Source of the DNA: Simmondsia chinensis
Lineage: Eukaryota > Streptophyta > Magnoliopsida > Caryophyllales > Simmondsiaceae
Direction: 5' to 3'
Length of the DNA stretch: 64,000 nucleotides
Assembly (NCBI GenBank): GCA_018398585.1
Contig: JAGTTD010000005.1
Coordinates: 6,751,355-6,815,354 of the forward strand
Both the position numbers and the translations under genes were made by a program. Below are positions 25,645-38,100 of this stretch, piece after piece (within the stretch, counting starts at the first letter, position 1; every line of letters starts with the position of its first letter). The notes beneath the pieces are model-generated. The model ran no database searches, was not told the origin of the DNA, and saw only the letters and a program-made list of their open reading frames with translations.

Positions 25645-25872
25645 CTATTCATAATTGACTAAGTTGAGGTTAAAGTGAGGCATATGAGTGAAATTACTGT
25701 GAAGTGCTTTCCCCTCCGTGAAAGAAAATGTTTATCTTTCGTTGTGGGGGAATCAAATTTTCCTCAATGGAGGAAACCCTTTTCCATATTTGTAGTTACT
25801 GCTATGAAGTCTATGCAAAGGTTTAATAAAAGTGCAAGGGAAAAGGTTTTCCGTCAAAACAAACAGAGCCTT
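25645..25872. repeat. Dispersed repeat family B (TTTTCCGTCAAAACAA type)
   Basis: Contains AAGTTGAGGTTAAAGTG, GAAAATGTTTATCTTTC and GGTTTTCCGTCAAAACAAAC. It shares order and spacing with the copy at 32960-33200, and more loosely with 57085-57470. Probably a MITE; ends not resolved. Confidence 0.55.
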
Positions 25873-25903
25873 AACGAAGCAAATTTATCTCTTTATCCTT
25901 CAT

Positions 25904-26153
25904 TTACCAGGCACTAAGGCACCGGATCCCATTAGAACTCGGAAGTTAAGCGTGCTTGGGTGAGAGTAGTACCAGGATGGGTGACCTCTTTGGAAGTCCT
26001 TGTGTTGCCAACCCTATAAAATTGAGGGTCCTCGGAAACAGTCTCTTGGCAGGGTTACACCCTGAAGGGGTAAAGCTGCGTATATCCACCCCCTCCAGAC
26101 CCCCCGCTTATGCAGGAGCCCTTGAGGTACTGTATCTATTGTTATTGTTGTTG
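25904..26153 (+). mobile_element. 5S-headed SINE, full copy with target duplication
   Basis: 250 bp insert between identical TATCCTTCAT sequences (25894-25903, 26154-26163). It has the 5S-derived head (CACCGGATCCCATTAG, AACTCGGAAGTTAAGCGTG, GATGGGTGACCTC), the body with CCTGAAGGGGTAAAGCTGCG and AGCCCTTGAGGTACTG, and the tail TTGTTATTGTTGTTG. It lies in the intron of the CDF pseudogene. Confidence 0.9.
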
Positions 26154-26163
26154 TATCCTTCAT

Positions 26164-27527
26164 GGCTAGATTTTTAAAACTTCTAGGTCTCTCAGATTAG
26201 AGGTTATTTCCTTAAATGCATTGGCTGTAATTCTAGTCTTTTTACCATGCAAATAGGAAGATATAAAAGCTCACTATTAGTAACTAATTGCTCCTATAAT
26301 CAGAAATACTATCAATTAATCATCATTGAATATTGGACACAAATCCATATTTTTCCATTTAAAAAGGACATTCACGTATAAAAGCAATAATATAAATACA
26401 TATTTTCTTAATAGTATCCGTATAATCCACGTATTATAGCAAATATCCGTATTTTTGCTATTTAAGAAATAAATGGTAATTGAAAATAATCAATGCATAC
26501 CCCTAAATTAAGAATCCATATTCTATAATTTGCTAAATTTATCACTTTAACTCTCAAAGTATTAATTACACTCTATCATTTAGCAAGAGTTATACTTCTG
26601 CTATCGCTAGTGTATCTACCACTATCCTTTATTTTTGTAAGTCAACGAACTATTAATTCAAATTTTTATGTTTAAAGTTGAATAATACACATGTATATTA
26701 GATCCTTTTCCATTATTTCATCAACGTTCGTAGAAGAGAAATTGACCTTATGTTAAGAAGAGGGGAACACATTTTTTTCTTTATAAGGGATAAAACTATC
26801 GGATTTAAGGGCACATGTTAAGAGACATTTATTGCACTCGTATGTATTAAAATTTTACTAAATCATCCAAATATTAAAAAAAGAAAATATTATTAATTTT
26901 ACATGGACCAATAAAATATAAAATTTAGTACAATTAATATTCCTTAGGGACGTATTAGAAAAATCCAAAAACTATTTACACATTAATGTTCAATCTTTGA
27001 TCTCAACCAGAATTCTAGTAGACCAAACACAAACTCCATTCAAATTCAAATAATAGAAAATCCTAAATAAATGTAACTTTAGTGAAAATACTTTTAGGAG
27101 AGATTTTTTACGCAAGGAAAATGTTTTCCTTCGAACGATATAGCATTTTATCCAATAAAATAGATAGACTGTCACATTATATACGACCTCAAACTTATGT
27201 TACAAGTTGTTACTATAAAGATCCATCATAAAACCAATTATTGTTGAATTGAGGAACGACTAATTAATCTCTCTTTCTGACATCTTCAATCCTAAAAACC
27301 AAATGACATTAACTAGAGTAACCGACTAATTGGTCTTTCCTCCTAACAACTTCTATCCTAAAACCAATTGTTACACAATTGAGTGAATCGAAACCATTTT
27401 TAACTGTACTAAGGGTGATACGAATATTTCCTAACTTTTGGAAAAAAAAAAAAAAAGAGATGAGTTTCAAGCACAAGGCCTCTGAGTTAGATTTGAAAGT
27501 TCTTGTATGATAGGGAGAGAAACTTAC
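26164..27527. other. AT-rich intron DNA of the CDF pseudogene
   Basis: No exon, RNA gene or recognisable transposon was seen between the SINE and the donor of exon 1. Confidence 0.55.
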
Positions 27528-27802
27528 CGCAGCGCGAACGATTGTCGGTGAATCCTCCCCGGGGACAGAATCCGGCGACACAAGAGACTCCGGCAAACGA
27601 ATATTCCGGTCGAAGAGCTTAATGCCGAAATCACGCATCGGATTCTCCGGCGACACAATAATCACTATACTCCTCTATGCAACAGTGTTGCAGAATGAGA
27701 AATACACGAATCATAAAAGAAATTTCAACGAACAACTTCAATTTCTAAGATTTTTTTGGGGGACATAAAAGGGAAAATGCATTGATTTTACTATTAATTT
27801 TT

Positions 27803-28150
27803 GGGATTATTTACGCCAAAGGTCTATGTACTTTGTTTATTATGTCAATTTAATCCATGAACAATTAAAAATATGTCAATTTATTCCTTTGGTCAATTTA
27901 ATAACATAATTTTGAACAGTAAAATTATGTTATATGCAAGTAACTTATTAAACATTCACCTGTTTACTCAATTTAATCCAATTCGTAGCTGAACCATTAA
28001 AAAGTTCATTAGAAACTTAACATAAATTTTTTTCTAAGGACCAGATTGACACATTTTAAATTATACAAGAATTAAATTAACCCAATTAAAAATATAAAAA
28101 TTAAATTAATATAATAGATAAAGTACAAAAACTTTTGTCATAAATAACCC
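27803..28150. mobile_element. Fold-back MITE with long inverted arms
   Basis: The left arm GGGATTATTTACGCCAAAGG and inverted right arm GGGTTATTTATGACAAAAG continue as imperfect inverted repeats (TTATGTCAATTTAATCC / TTATATTAATTTA). Flanking TAATTTTT and TAATTTTA are a 7/8 candidate target duplication. It lies just upstream of exon 1 of the CDF pseudogene. Confidence 0.65.
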
Positions 28151-28449
28151 TAATTTTAATAAAAGAATCGTACGGATAAACCTTTTTCCCCTAAAACAGG
28201 TCAGCAGTGGAGCGACGACAGTTGAAGAACGTGGAAAGGCGGGATTTTTAATTAGGTCATAATTCACAAGTGAAATTGGTAATTAGACTGAAATTGAGAC
28301 ACAAAATTTTTATTTAATTGTTTGGTTGATATGTTGGAGTTAAAATTATAATTTTACTACATAATTTTATAGAATTGGGTCTTAACTTAAATCATACATT
28401 GCTTTTCCTCTAGGGTCGGGTAAGGGTTTCAATTTTATATTAACTTCTT

Positions 28450-28735
28450 GGATAAATTTACATATTAGTACTATGAGGTTTAGCGTATTTATTTTTCAGT
28501 TCATAAATTTTGTAAAATATTTTTTTAGTCTAAAAAGTTACATGTATTTAATAAAATAGTTCAAATAACGATATAAAAAAATAAAGTAGGGTCTGTTATG
28601 TATCTTAACACTATCGCTATTCGGATCATTTTATTAAATGTATGTTACTTTTTGGACTAAAAAAATTATTTATAAAGTTTGTGGACTAAAAATTTAATAT
28701 ACCAAACCTTAGGGTAGTAATATGTAATTTACCCT
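28450..28735. mobile_element. Second fold-back MITE
   Basis: Left GGATAAATTTACATATTAGT and inverted right GGGTAAATTACATATTACTA stay complementary for about 120 bp (TTTTTTTAGTC, AAAAGTTACATG, TTTAATAAAATAGTTC). No coding sequence; target duplication unclear. Confidence 0.6.
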
Positions 28736-28737
28736 AT

Positions 28738-29692
28738 GGCTGTGTTTGGAGCATGAAATTGGAGCCTAGAATTGGGGCTGAGATTGGAATTGGAGCCCAA
28801 AATTTCAATTTCGTTATTTGGATCAATTGCTGAAATTGGAACTACAATTTCATTGCCAGATTTCATGGAATTAGATTTTAACTGAAAATCATACTTTTCA
28901 ATTCCTTGAGGTGGGAATAAGAAATTGCAATTCCATATTAACTCCATTGACCTAAAATCCAAAATGACCCCACTTAATTAACCCAAATTTAACATGACTC
29001 AAAATCTAAAGATTTAGACACAATATAAAATTTGACCCGAACCCTGAGATCACCCAACTCGAATGACTTGAACGTGAAATAACTAAAATCACCTTAGCTC
29101 AAAGTCCTAAGTGACCCAACCCGATTGACCTGAAACTCAATATGACTTAAATCTAAAAAATAAAACTATTCGACTTAAATGTGACATAAACAAGCTGAGC
29201 CAAAGTAAAAATGACCCGATCAAATTGACCCAAAATTTAATACAACCCATATCCAAAATGACTCGATCCATCTCAAACTCAGTCTAAGATGACTTGAACT
29301 TTGAAATGATACAACTCATTTGTCTCAAAACTAAAATGACCCGAGTTTGAAATGACCTAAATGAGCTCAAACCCAATCATAACTAGCTTGAATCCCAAAA
29401 AAAACGACCCAATTAATTGAAAATGCAAGATAACTTGAACACCGAATGATCTGACATGATAATCAAACCGATTTGACTTGAAATTCAAACAACTCAAATT
29501 TAAAGTGAATCGCTCTAACAAAAATCAAACCATAGTTGATTTAAAACTCGAAATATTCCAACTCAATTAATCGAAAATCCTTGATGATTCGAATCATTAT
29601 GTAATTATAATTTCGACCTCCAATTCCTTTGATGAACCATGGCATTCTAATTCAATCAGAATTTCAATTTCATATTCCAAACATAGCCTAAC
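28738..29692. mobile_element. Non-autonomous DNA element with ~45 bp terminal inverted repeats
   Basis: The left end GGCTGTGTTTGGAGCATGAA and inverted right end GGCTATGTTTGGAATATGAA carry on into ATTGGA-type repeats on both sides. Adjacent TAT/TAA would fit a Harbinger-type 3 bp target site, but a hAT origin is possible. The interior is the TGACCCAA-like sequence described at 28940-30420. Confidence 0.5.
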
Positions 29693-30420
29693 TTCTTTGA
29701 TATGAAACTCAAAGTGACCCTACTTAATTGACCCAAATCTAAGATGACTGAAAATAGAGAGACTTAAACACAACCTAAATATGACCAAACTTCGTAATCA
29801 CCCAATTTGAATAACTTGAACCTAAAATAAACCCAAATCAACTTAACTCAAAGTCCAAATTTATTGAACACATTTGACCCAAAACACTAAATGATTCGAA
29901 AAGAAAAATTGAAACTACTCGCTTGAATGTGAGGCAACCAAGCTAAACTAAAGTCGAAATGGCCTGACCAAGTTGAGTTCAAGCTCTAAACGACCAAAAC
30001 CCAAAACTTATTTAACCTGTAACCTAAGATAACTTGATATTCAAAATGATGCAACCCCTTTTACCCAAAACTAGGATGAATTGAGCTCGAAATTACCTAA
30101 ATTAACTCAATTCTGACTAATTTTAGCCTAAGTCACGAAAAGATCAAACCCAATTCACAAAAAATCTGAGATAACTTGAGACAAAATGATCCAACTCGAC
30201 TAAAACTTGACTTGATTTGGCTTAAAACTCGAATAACTCAAACTCAAGATAATTTAACTTAACCAAAATCCGATCCTAGCTAATTCAAAACTTGATCCGT
30301 GATGACTCGAATCATTATAAAATTCTAATTTTGACCACTATTTTTTTGATTAACCTAACAATAGTATTTCAAATCAACCAAAATTAAAATTAGAGTTATA
30401 ATTAAACAGTTTAGTTACAA
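28940..30420. repeat. Two diverged direct copies (~750 bp) of TGACC/CAA-rich sequence
   Basis: Copy A (about 28945-29690) and copy B (about 29697-30420) share the order ACCCCACTTAATTAACCC / ACCCTACTTAATTGACCC, CTTAGCTCAAAGTCC / CTTAACTCAAAGTCC, ATGTGACATAAACAAGCT / ATGTGAGGCAACCAAGCT and GATGACTCGAATCATTAT-type ends. Each copy is also built from short degenerate TGACCCAAA/TTGAACT units. No reading frame is conserved. Confidence 0.6.
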
Positions 30421-30439
30421 CCACATGTACCAAACAAAG

Positions 30440-31904
30440 CCCGAAGAAAATATTTCATTTACTTTTTTATTTAATTTATGCATCATATTGTTTGTCAGGT
30501 TAAAAATATTAACGAGAAAGCGACTTTGGATATCTAAATATAAATAAACTATCCACCACTAATTTACAAAAAAAAAAAAATTTAAAATAAATAAATAAAA
30601 TCCTAAAGAATAATTTAAAAAATTTAATTGAAAAAAAGTAGCAGAGTCGGAGTCAGCAGAAAAAGGGTAAAAGAGAGGCCACATCTATTTTGGAAAAAGA
30701 GCACCTTTTTTTTTTTTTAAATTTAACAATTTAACACTATTTAAAAAATATTTAACAAAATATCACATTTTAATGTTTATTTATCATTGCACGTCAAGGT
30801 TATGGAACAGGTCGTGCAACATGCACCCTTTTTTTATTTTTTTATTTTTTTGTATTATACTTTTAAAATTATAAAAAAAAACTTAATAAAATAACTTTTT
30901 AATTTTATAATTTAAATTACTAAAATACATATATCTTTTAAATTAAAAAGGTATATGCATATTATTGTTTGAACTATTAATAAGAAAGATATAAATTAAG
31001 GACACATTTAAATGAGGAGATAGTGATATGTATATTATTAAATAAGAGACACATTTAAGGCGGCACTCTAAAGGGAAAGGGCTGCATATATCTACCCACA
31101 GACCCCTGCTTATGCAGGAGCCCTTCTGGCACTGTGAATGCTGTTGTCGTTGTTATCACACATGAACCATGATATTATAATGCTATTAATTCGGAAGATA
31201 TAAATGAGGAGATAGTGATATTTTTAACAAAAAATCACAAGATTATATATTTATATATTATTATTTGAACTATTTTATTAGATACATGTAACTCAAAAAT
31301 AAAAAAAAATTATTTTATATTATTTATAAACCATCAAAAACTCAATTGGGTTTCCTTTTTATGGTATTTTTTTAAAATTATATATTAGTTTATAAATAAT
31401 ATTTTAGGTCCTTCACCACGAAGCAATTTCCTTTTCTTATTGACATTATTTTGATTAGAGCTAGTAAAATCTAACAAAACATAACAAATTTTGATTAGAT
31501 TTTTTTCAAGTCAAGCTAGATTTTGATTGACTTTTTAATTCAGTTAAGTAATTAAGCTGAATTTAGGTTTGAATTTAGTTTCAAAAACTTTTAGATCTGA
31601 ATGGAGTTAATCTATTTGCTAAATTGTGGTCTCGTGAAATTAGAAATCCATTAAATTAGGATTAATTAAGCAATTCGTAACTTTATTGAGTTAATAACTT
31701 GAGTTGGATGATAGTTGTAAGTATGGTGAAATGCTTGATGAAGATGGTCAGTTCTACACATAACTTGAGTTTTACTCATAATAATGTCGAAATTTAAGAG
31801 CGATTTCATTCTGATTTTGGAATAAAAAACATGGTAAAATAACCCTTTAAATTATCAAGAAAATCTTGAAAAAAGGGAATGCTACTTTCCCACTACATGA
31901 ATAC
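30440..31904. other. AT-rich intergenic DNA
   Basis: No gene seen. It contains T and A runs, a short local duplication of ATGAGGAGATAGTGATAT (about 31013 and 31205), and the SINE fragment at 31061-31153. Confidence 0.55.
31061..31153 (+). mobile_element. SINE body fragment without 5S head
   Basis: Contains GGCACTCTAAAGGGAAAGGG, CTGCATATATC, CAGACCCCTGCTTATGCAGG, AGCCCTTCTGGCACTG and a TTG/TCG-type tail. The 5S-derived head is missing. Confidence 0.7.
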
Positions 31905-32105
31905 TTTTTTTTAAAGAGATAAAACCAGAAATGCCAAACCCTAAGGCCACCCTCTCAAGAAATGGCAACCTAAGGCTTCGGCCCGAGAAATGGATAGTAG
32001 AGTGCGGGAGGGAGCATTATCACAAATGGTAACACCCACACTCTCATGGCCGACATTAGCAAGCCAATCAGCCCAACGATTAGCTTCCCTGAAAACAAGC
32101 ATTAT
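31905..32105 (-). mobile_element. 5'-truncated L1 LINE: RNase H C-terminus, with poly(A) and target duplication
   Basis: The minus strand reads MLVFREANRWADWLANVG and then a tail ending FLRGWP, the C-terminus of the RNase H-like domain at the end of plant L1 ORF2. After the stop comes a short 3' UTR and a run of A. ATGAATAC flanks both ends (31897-31904 and 32106-32113). The ~200 bp insert lies within about 90 bp of the NUFIP stop codon, in its 3' UTR region and in sense orientation. Confidence 0.8.
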
Positions 32106-32192
32106 ATGAATACAATACATCCACAAAATATCCATCCCCTCAACCCTTTAAAAAAAAAAAAGAGGCACTTTTTTTCTTTTTCTTCATTCACT

Positions 32193-35100
32193 CTACTCAG
32201 TGATCTCTCCCTCTTCCTCTTCCTCCTCACAATCTCCCATTCCCTCTTGTTTACCTTTTGATATCCCAACAATGGCATGACCATCTTCGTGCCGACCACC
32301 CCCATCTTCATCATCACTGTCACCTGAACCACCGCCATTGGAAAACATCGTTTTCTCTTCAATAATATCATTTTCAACTTGGGTTTCTCTCACTATGATC
32401 CTTGGAAAACTTAAGGGCTTTCCAGGCCATTCTTCGAAGAACGAGTTCATCACCATGAATCTGAATGCCTGCAATAATCGCGTCTTGTCCCTTTTCGTAT
32501 CTGTACTCAGAAGTTTTTGCAGTAGTGTTGGTTGTCTTGTCTTCAATGAATCATCATTCAACCTTTGCTTCTTTGCAAACCGCTCACGCTTCTTGTCCAT
32601 GAAGCCACTCGGTTTAGCAAGCCGATCATCTCGATTGAATCTTCCCCTTTTGTTGTACCTGTTTTGGAATCGACCGTTATTTTTGAAGCCTTTCTTGCCC
32701 TTGTCCTTACCGTATGTTTTGGTCTCTGAATCTGAAAGATAGTGAGATGGAATTTCTGGAACTTCAAAACCCAGTTCAGCTTGTTTTGCCAACACGTCCT
32801 TGAGTTGCTGCACAGAAACTCAAAATCAATTCGGCTTCCTTTGGCTTGAAGGAAATTATTTTTCGCACGATAGATTTCTTCTCTAGATATCTTTAATTAA
32901 AGATACTCATTTCTCAAAAATTTGTCTTTCTAACTAAAGAATGTGGTTTCATTCTATAATTTTGAATGGGTTCAAACTTGACCAAGTTGAGGTCAAAGTG
33001 TGATATGTGACGTGAGATTACAACGCAAAACATTTTTCCGTCCATGAAGGAAAATGTTTTCCCCTATGTTGAGGGGAAGCTAAATTCCCCTGAATAGAGA
33101 AAAACATTTTTCATAGTCGTAATTGTTTCTATGAAATTATATAAAGAAATAATAAAATTGAGTCAGAAAAATATTTTTCCGTCAAAACAAGTGGAGGCTT
33201 CATGTCTCATGATGGGAAGAAAATAGCGTATAAGGGTAGGGGAGTGATAAAGAATACAACAATCTACGACATTGTGCCACTAGGTGGTGTTGGCTGCATG
33301 GATCGAAGTATGAACTGCGCTCCGTTATGAACTATATCATCCTTAAAAACTAAAATAGAGTTTGATTCAAGAAACGCTACTAGAATCAAATACAAGATGT
33401 TACATCAGTAATAGTCGATATACAATAGAGTTTAGGCTAGCCATTATGTCAAGTGATTTTAATGTGTATGAAAGATGGTTTATTTGTTAAAATGTCGTTA
33501 TAAATGTATTTCCATATTGAAAACTATCTAAAGGGATTTTATAGCCAATGATTATATAGTTTTTATTAAAAGATTTGCAAATATAAAACTTTAAAGCAAC
33601 ATATGAGTCAATCTGATTACTGCAACCCATTAAGTGACATCCATGATTCCTAACTACGACGAAACTATGAAGTGACCGCAAATCTCAATTTATACCATGT
33701 ATGCAGCTATTAAATGAGTATTCAGTCAGACTGATCACAAGTCTCAACTTCGAATTAGTAAGGGCAGGCTTGTCTGTTATCATCTCTTGTTTATAATTTT
33801 TGGTTTTCTAGAAACTAAAAGCCATATTTTGAAACCGATTTTTTCTTGTTTCTAATTTTTCGTTTTTAAGTTGGTTCTAATTTGAGTGAAAACTAAAAAC
33901 AGGAAACCAAAAACAAGAAAATGTCATTTTCAAAACCAAATTTTTAGTTCTCAAAAACCAAAAACTACAAACAGAAAATTACACCAAACATGTTCTAAGC
34001 GAAGCATAACATAAACAAGAACAGAAGTGCAGTCACCTGACGTCGCAACTTCGCACGCTCATCTGCAGCTTCAGAGTTGACCTGCTTGTCTGCCAGCTTC
34101 TGTAAGAGATTAGGGCTAATCATTAGACAGGTTAAATTGATTACAATCATTCCATCAAAAAAGAAAGAAAGATCAGAAAGGATTACAGTCTGCGGAACCT
34201 TTTTGATATTGACTTGGGATGGATAATTCTTCTTGCGTTCTTCACGCCACTGTTGAATCTCTTGTTGTGTGTAGAACATAGCAAGAGACCTTTATCCAGA
34301 ATAACAAGAACATGAGGACGCAGGAAAGGGCATGAAAGAAACCGGACACAGAATAAACTCACTCGAACAAAAAGAATTCGTATCCTTTTAATATGTAAAT
34401 GGCATTGGAATTTGAATAAAGGATGGCAGGATCTTTTGTCATAGAGTCTCAACATGAGAGCATTTTACCACCAGCCCAAAGCCTCACAGCACAAAACAAA
34501 TCACCAAGGGCTTGTTTGGTATTGTATACAGTTTTTGGCTATTTGAGAAACTAAAACCAGGTTGTAAATAAGATTTTTTTCTTGTTTTTGGTTTTCTATT
34601 TTCATTTTTCACTCTACCTAAGCAGGCCATAAACACTATTGTGTGATATTATTGTATATTCAGTTTTAACTTCAGAATACATCCGTACGATCCGAGAGAA
34701 AATGGAAAATCAATTACTCCTAAACACTATATATAAACGCTTTCAGTTCAGCACCCAGGAATTGGAGCCACACGTGCACAACGCTGTGTTTTCCTAGAAA
34801 TTTGGGAAAAGTGCTTCTGAATGCATTTTCCTGGCAAACGCTAAGATTGAAAATTAATATTGAAAAAGGGGGAATTTTTTTCAAATAGAGAGGCCATAAT
34901 GTTCGCTTATCCCTCTTTGACAACCCGACTAGAACTCAATGAACCAAAAACAGGAGGGTTTCAGCAAAGGCTACAAAGAATACATGGAAAGTCATTATCA
35001 TGGCATCAGGCCTTGCACTTTGCATGTATCGCATTTGTGCCAAAGCATCTGCTCGGGATCAAACAAGCAGAAGCAGAGCAATTCAAAGAACAAAAAGAAT

Positions 35101-38100
35101 AAAAAAAGGACAAGTAAAATCTTCTTCATTCATCTACTCTTACAGAGCGCAAAATATATATCGCGAAGAAGAATTGTACTCGAAACCATGATAAGTAGTA
35201 GTGACTGTAGGACGTCGTCAGGCTAGGGGTAAAAAGACAACCAAGGTTGAAGGTCAAGGACAGGAGGCCCTAGGTCTGAATCTCCCAAACGCCACTGACC
35301 CAAAAATAATAAAATAATTTGCGACCCTTTTCCTGAAAACTCGTGTACCTTAACACATTGGGTGACATTATCACCCCTATAATTGCACGAAAAGCCTAAG
35401 CTTTGGCCATACGCATGTTATAATATCAGAGAAAGAACCAAAAAGAGTGAAGAACTTTAAAAGGAGAGCAAAGGTTCATGCATAAATTCAACTGAAGGAC
35501 ACTAACAGCAGCAAATCCACAAAAATTCTTAGTTTTGGGGGCTGTTAATGGTGCTTATGTGGCTAATCACCCATTACCCGAAATTTCGGTATGCACCAAC
35601 ATTACCACCACAATGCATTATTTAAGATTTTGGACAAACTCAACATTGAGTTAGGTACACTCAACCAAGGGAGACATTGCAAAAATTACCTTTTCTTTCC
35701 ACCCTTAGATTGGTTAGCAGATTTATCAGGTCTAAAATTTGTCGACATATCCATTGCAGTGCCTGCTTTAGGAAGGAAATAGAGGGATTCAAACGGTAAC
35801 ACAGTGAAGGAGGGCTCTTAACATTATCCCAGAAGAGAACCAACAATACAAACCCGAAACTAAACACATCCAGGAATACCACATGTGCATCGGTGCAATT
35901 TGTGTTTTTCAAATCCCAGATACACAAATCCATGATGTCAAATAGATAGACCTTACCTAAGAGGGTACCAACATGAAAGCACCGAATCCTATTAGAACTC
36001 TGAAATTAAGCGTGCTTGGGTGAGAGTAATACCAAGATGGGTGACCTCCTGGAAAGTTCTCGTGTTGCACCCCTCAGGTTGGGGGTTCTCGTAAATAGCC
36101 TCCCTTCAGGGCAACACCCTGAAGGGGAAGGCTGCGTACATCCAACCCCCCTAAACCCTACTTAGGCAGGAGCCCTTGGGGCACTGGGAATGTTGCTTTT
36201 AGACCTTGGGTACATAAAGTTAGTTAAAATTTTATTAATAAATATATACGATATCTACTTTTGATGGTATTGGAGAACATCTATGTTTATCTCAATACAT
36301 TTTACATTTATAAACATATATCCATTTCATACACATACATTCAAACACTGTAATCACACGCAACTCCAATTCCTATCTGCGAATATGGCTATTTCTGTTT
36401 ACGATGTCTATATTACATGTCATATACGGCGTGGAAATTACATGAATTTACCGGCAGAAATTTCTCCATTACATTGTATAGGACCACATTATAATGTAAG
36501 TATCGATTCCGTGCTGATTATTCCCAAGAACACAATAGGTGTTACTTCATAAAACAACAGAGATGGACACAAGAACGTAACAGAAAGAGGAAAACCAACA
36601 ATAAACACACAAAGACCATAGAATTACGTACCCTTTCCATCATTTCCATTAAACTTATGTTTTCCCTTCACATTGTGATTTTGCTGATTTTGAAACCTAT
36701 AGGAAAAGAAGACAATGCCAGATCCAAATCCATGAGCCTCCTAATGCCAAAAAAGATATCAAAACAAGAAAGATCTGATCGGATAACATACCTCCAGTTG
36801 GAGGCTTTGGGGTTCCTTATGGAATTTCTATTTTGATTGTGAACCATATTTGATGTATGCATCTCATTCTTTTTACCATGATTTCCCTGCATCCAACAAT
36901 AATGACATATGTAATGTCAGAATAGCTTGCGAACTCACTCCAAATCATAGTCCATTCAGAAGTACATTGTAACGAAACCCAATTTTTCACTGCATTCGAA
37001 ATCGCACCTTGTTATGAGACAAGGGGGGGAAAGGAGAGAAAAAGGAAGTTTGACACAAGGTAACTGAAAATGGAAGTTGTTAATTCAACATCCCCTGAAC
37101 TCTTAATGAATAATACCGAGTGGGCTGTATCCACCAGAAGGTTCTCATGGTTAAGAAAATGAACGTACTAAAGCCTCAAGCATCCAATCTGCAACTGGAA
37201 TAGATATGGATCAGGGAAAACAAAAAGTACGCAACATGTACAATGGAAAAGGCTAAGTAGCAAAGTCTCAATCCCTTCAGCGTTCAAAGATGTAGAGTGG
37301 GGAGTATGTCTACATTGCACAACTGACATCCAAAACTTTGATCCTTTTCATCTAATTAGCAAACCACAGTTCAACCTATATTTAACTCGTCAAATCTCTC
37401 AAATTGAGAACCAAACTAGACAATCAAATCATAGATACAAAACTAAAATGGTATAAAATGAATACAAGGCCAAATGGAAGTTACCTGAAAATTTGGGGAT
37501 TGATTATAATGCAGGTGAGATGAACTCGAATTAGACACTGTATGGAAGTTTCCTTGAGTATGTTGAGCAGGTGCAGGCAGCTGTTTTGACACATCCATGG
37601 TAGCTGCCATTAAGTTGGGTTGGCCTAAGTTGCTTTGCTGCAAAACAATATTAGGTTGAACCATCCCAAGCTGTTGGTCCCCCGAAAGGCCGGTGTTTTG
37701 AGGAGCCATAGCTTGACCTACTTGGTTTGTGAGACCCATCAACTGATTCAAAGCAGCAATCTGAGTAGGGTTCAACAAGCTGAGATTATTCGGTTGATTT
37801 ATGCCCTGCACTTGATTTTGCCACCCCATTTGTCCATTTTGAAACCCAACATTCTGGTTCAATTGTTGAGCCATATATTGCTGCACCATATTCATTGAGT
37901 TGTGGGCAAACAGCTGCCCACTAAGTTGAGCTTGGGCAGCTTGATTTGGACCTAGGTTTGGTTGAGCTTGAGCAGCCTGATTCAAACCCTGGTTTAGTTG
38001 AGCTTGAGCAGCGTGATTCAAACCCTGGTATAGTCGAGCTTGAGCAGCTTGATTCAAACCCTGGTTTAGTTGAGCTTGAGCAGCTTGATTCAAACCCTGG

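Larger units (their letters stand above)
18050..27638 (-). pseudogene. Cycling Dof factor (CDF)-like transcription factor gene, disrupted
   Basis: Exon 1 (27528-27638) starts MRDFGIKLFDRNIRLPES, like the short N-terminal motif of CDF proteins, and ends at a GTAAGT donor. Exon 2 starts after TATCAG at 23468 in the matching phase (GTFKLVDTENDTCISD). It is cut at codon 16 by the copia element at 18575-23420 and resumes at 18569 ([16 protein letters not shown]). The Dof zinc finger follows: [17 protein letters not shown], an in-frame TAA at 18417-18419 where the family has Asn, then [18 protein letters not shown] and [15 protein letters not shown]. The frame continues to a stop at 18153. A +1 frame after it ([10 protein letters not shown], to 18047) may be remaining C-terminus. 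The ~4 kb intron holds a LINE-like insertion, a SINE and fold-back repeats. CDFs are DNA-binding repressors of flowering-time genes such as CONSTANS. This copy cannot make an intact finger. Confidence 0.88.
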
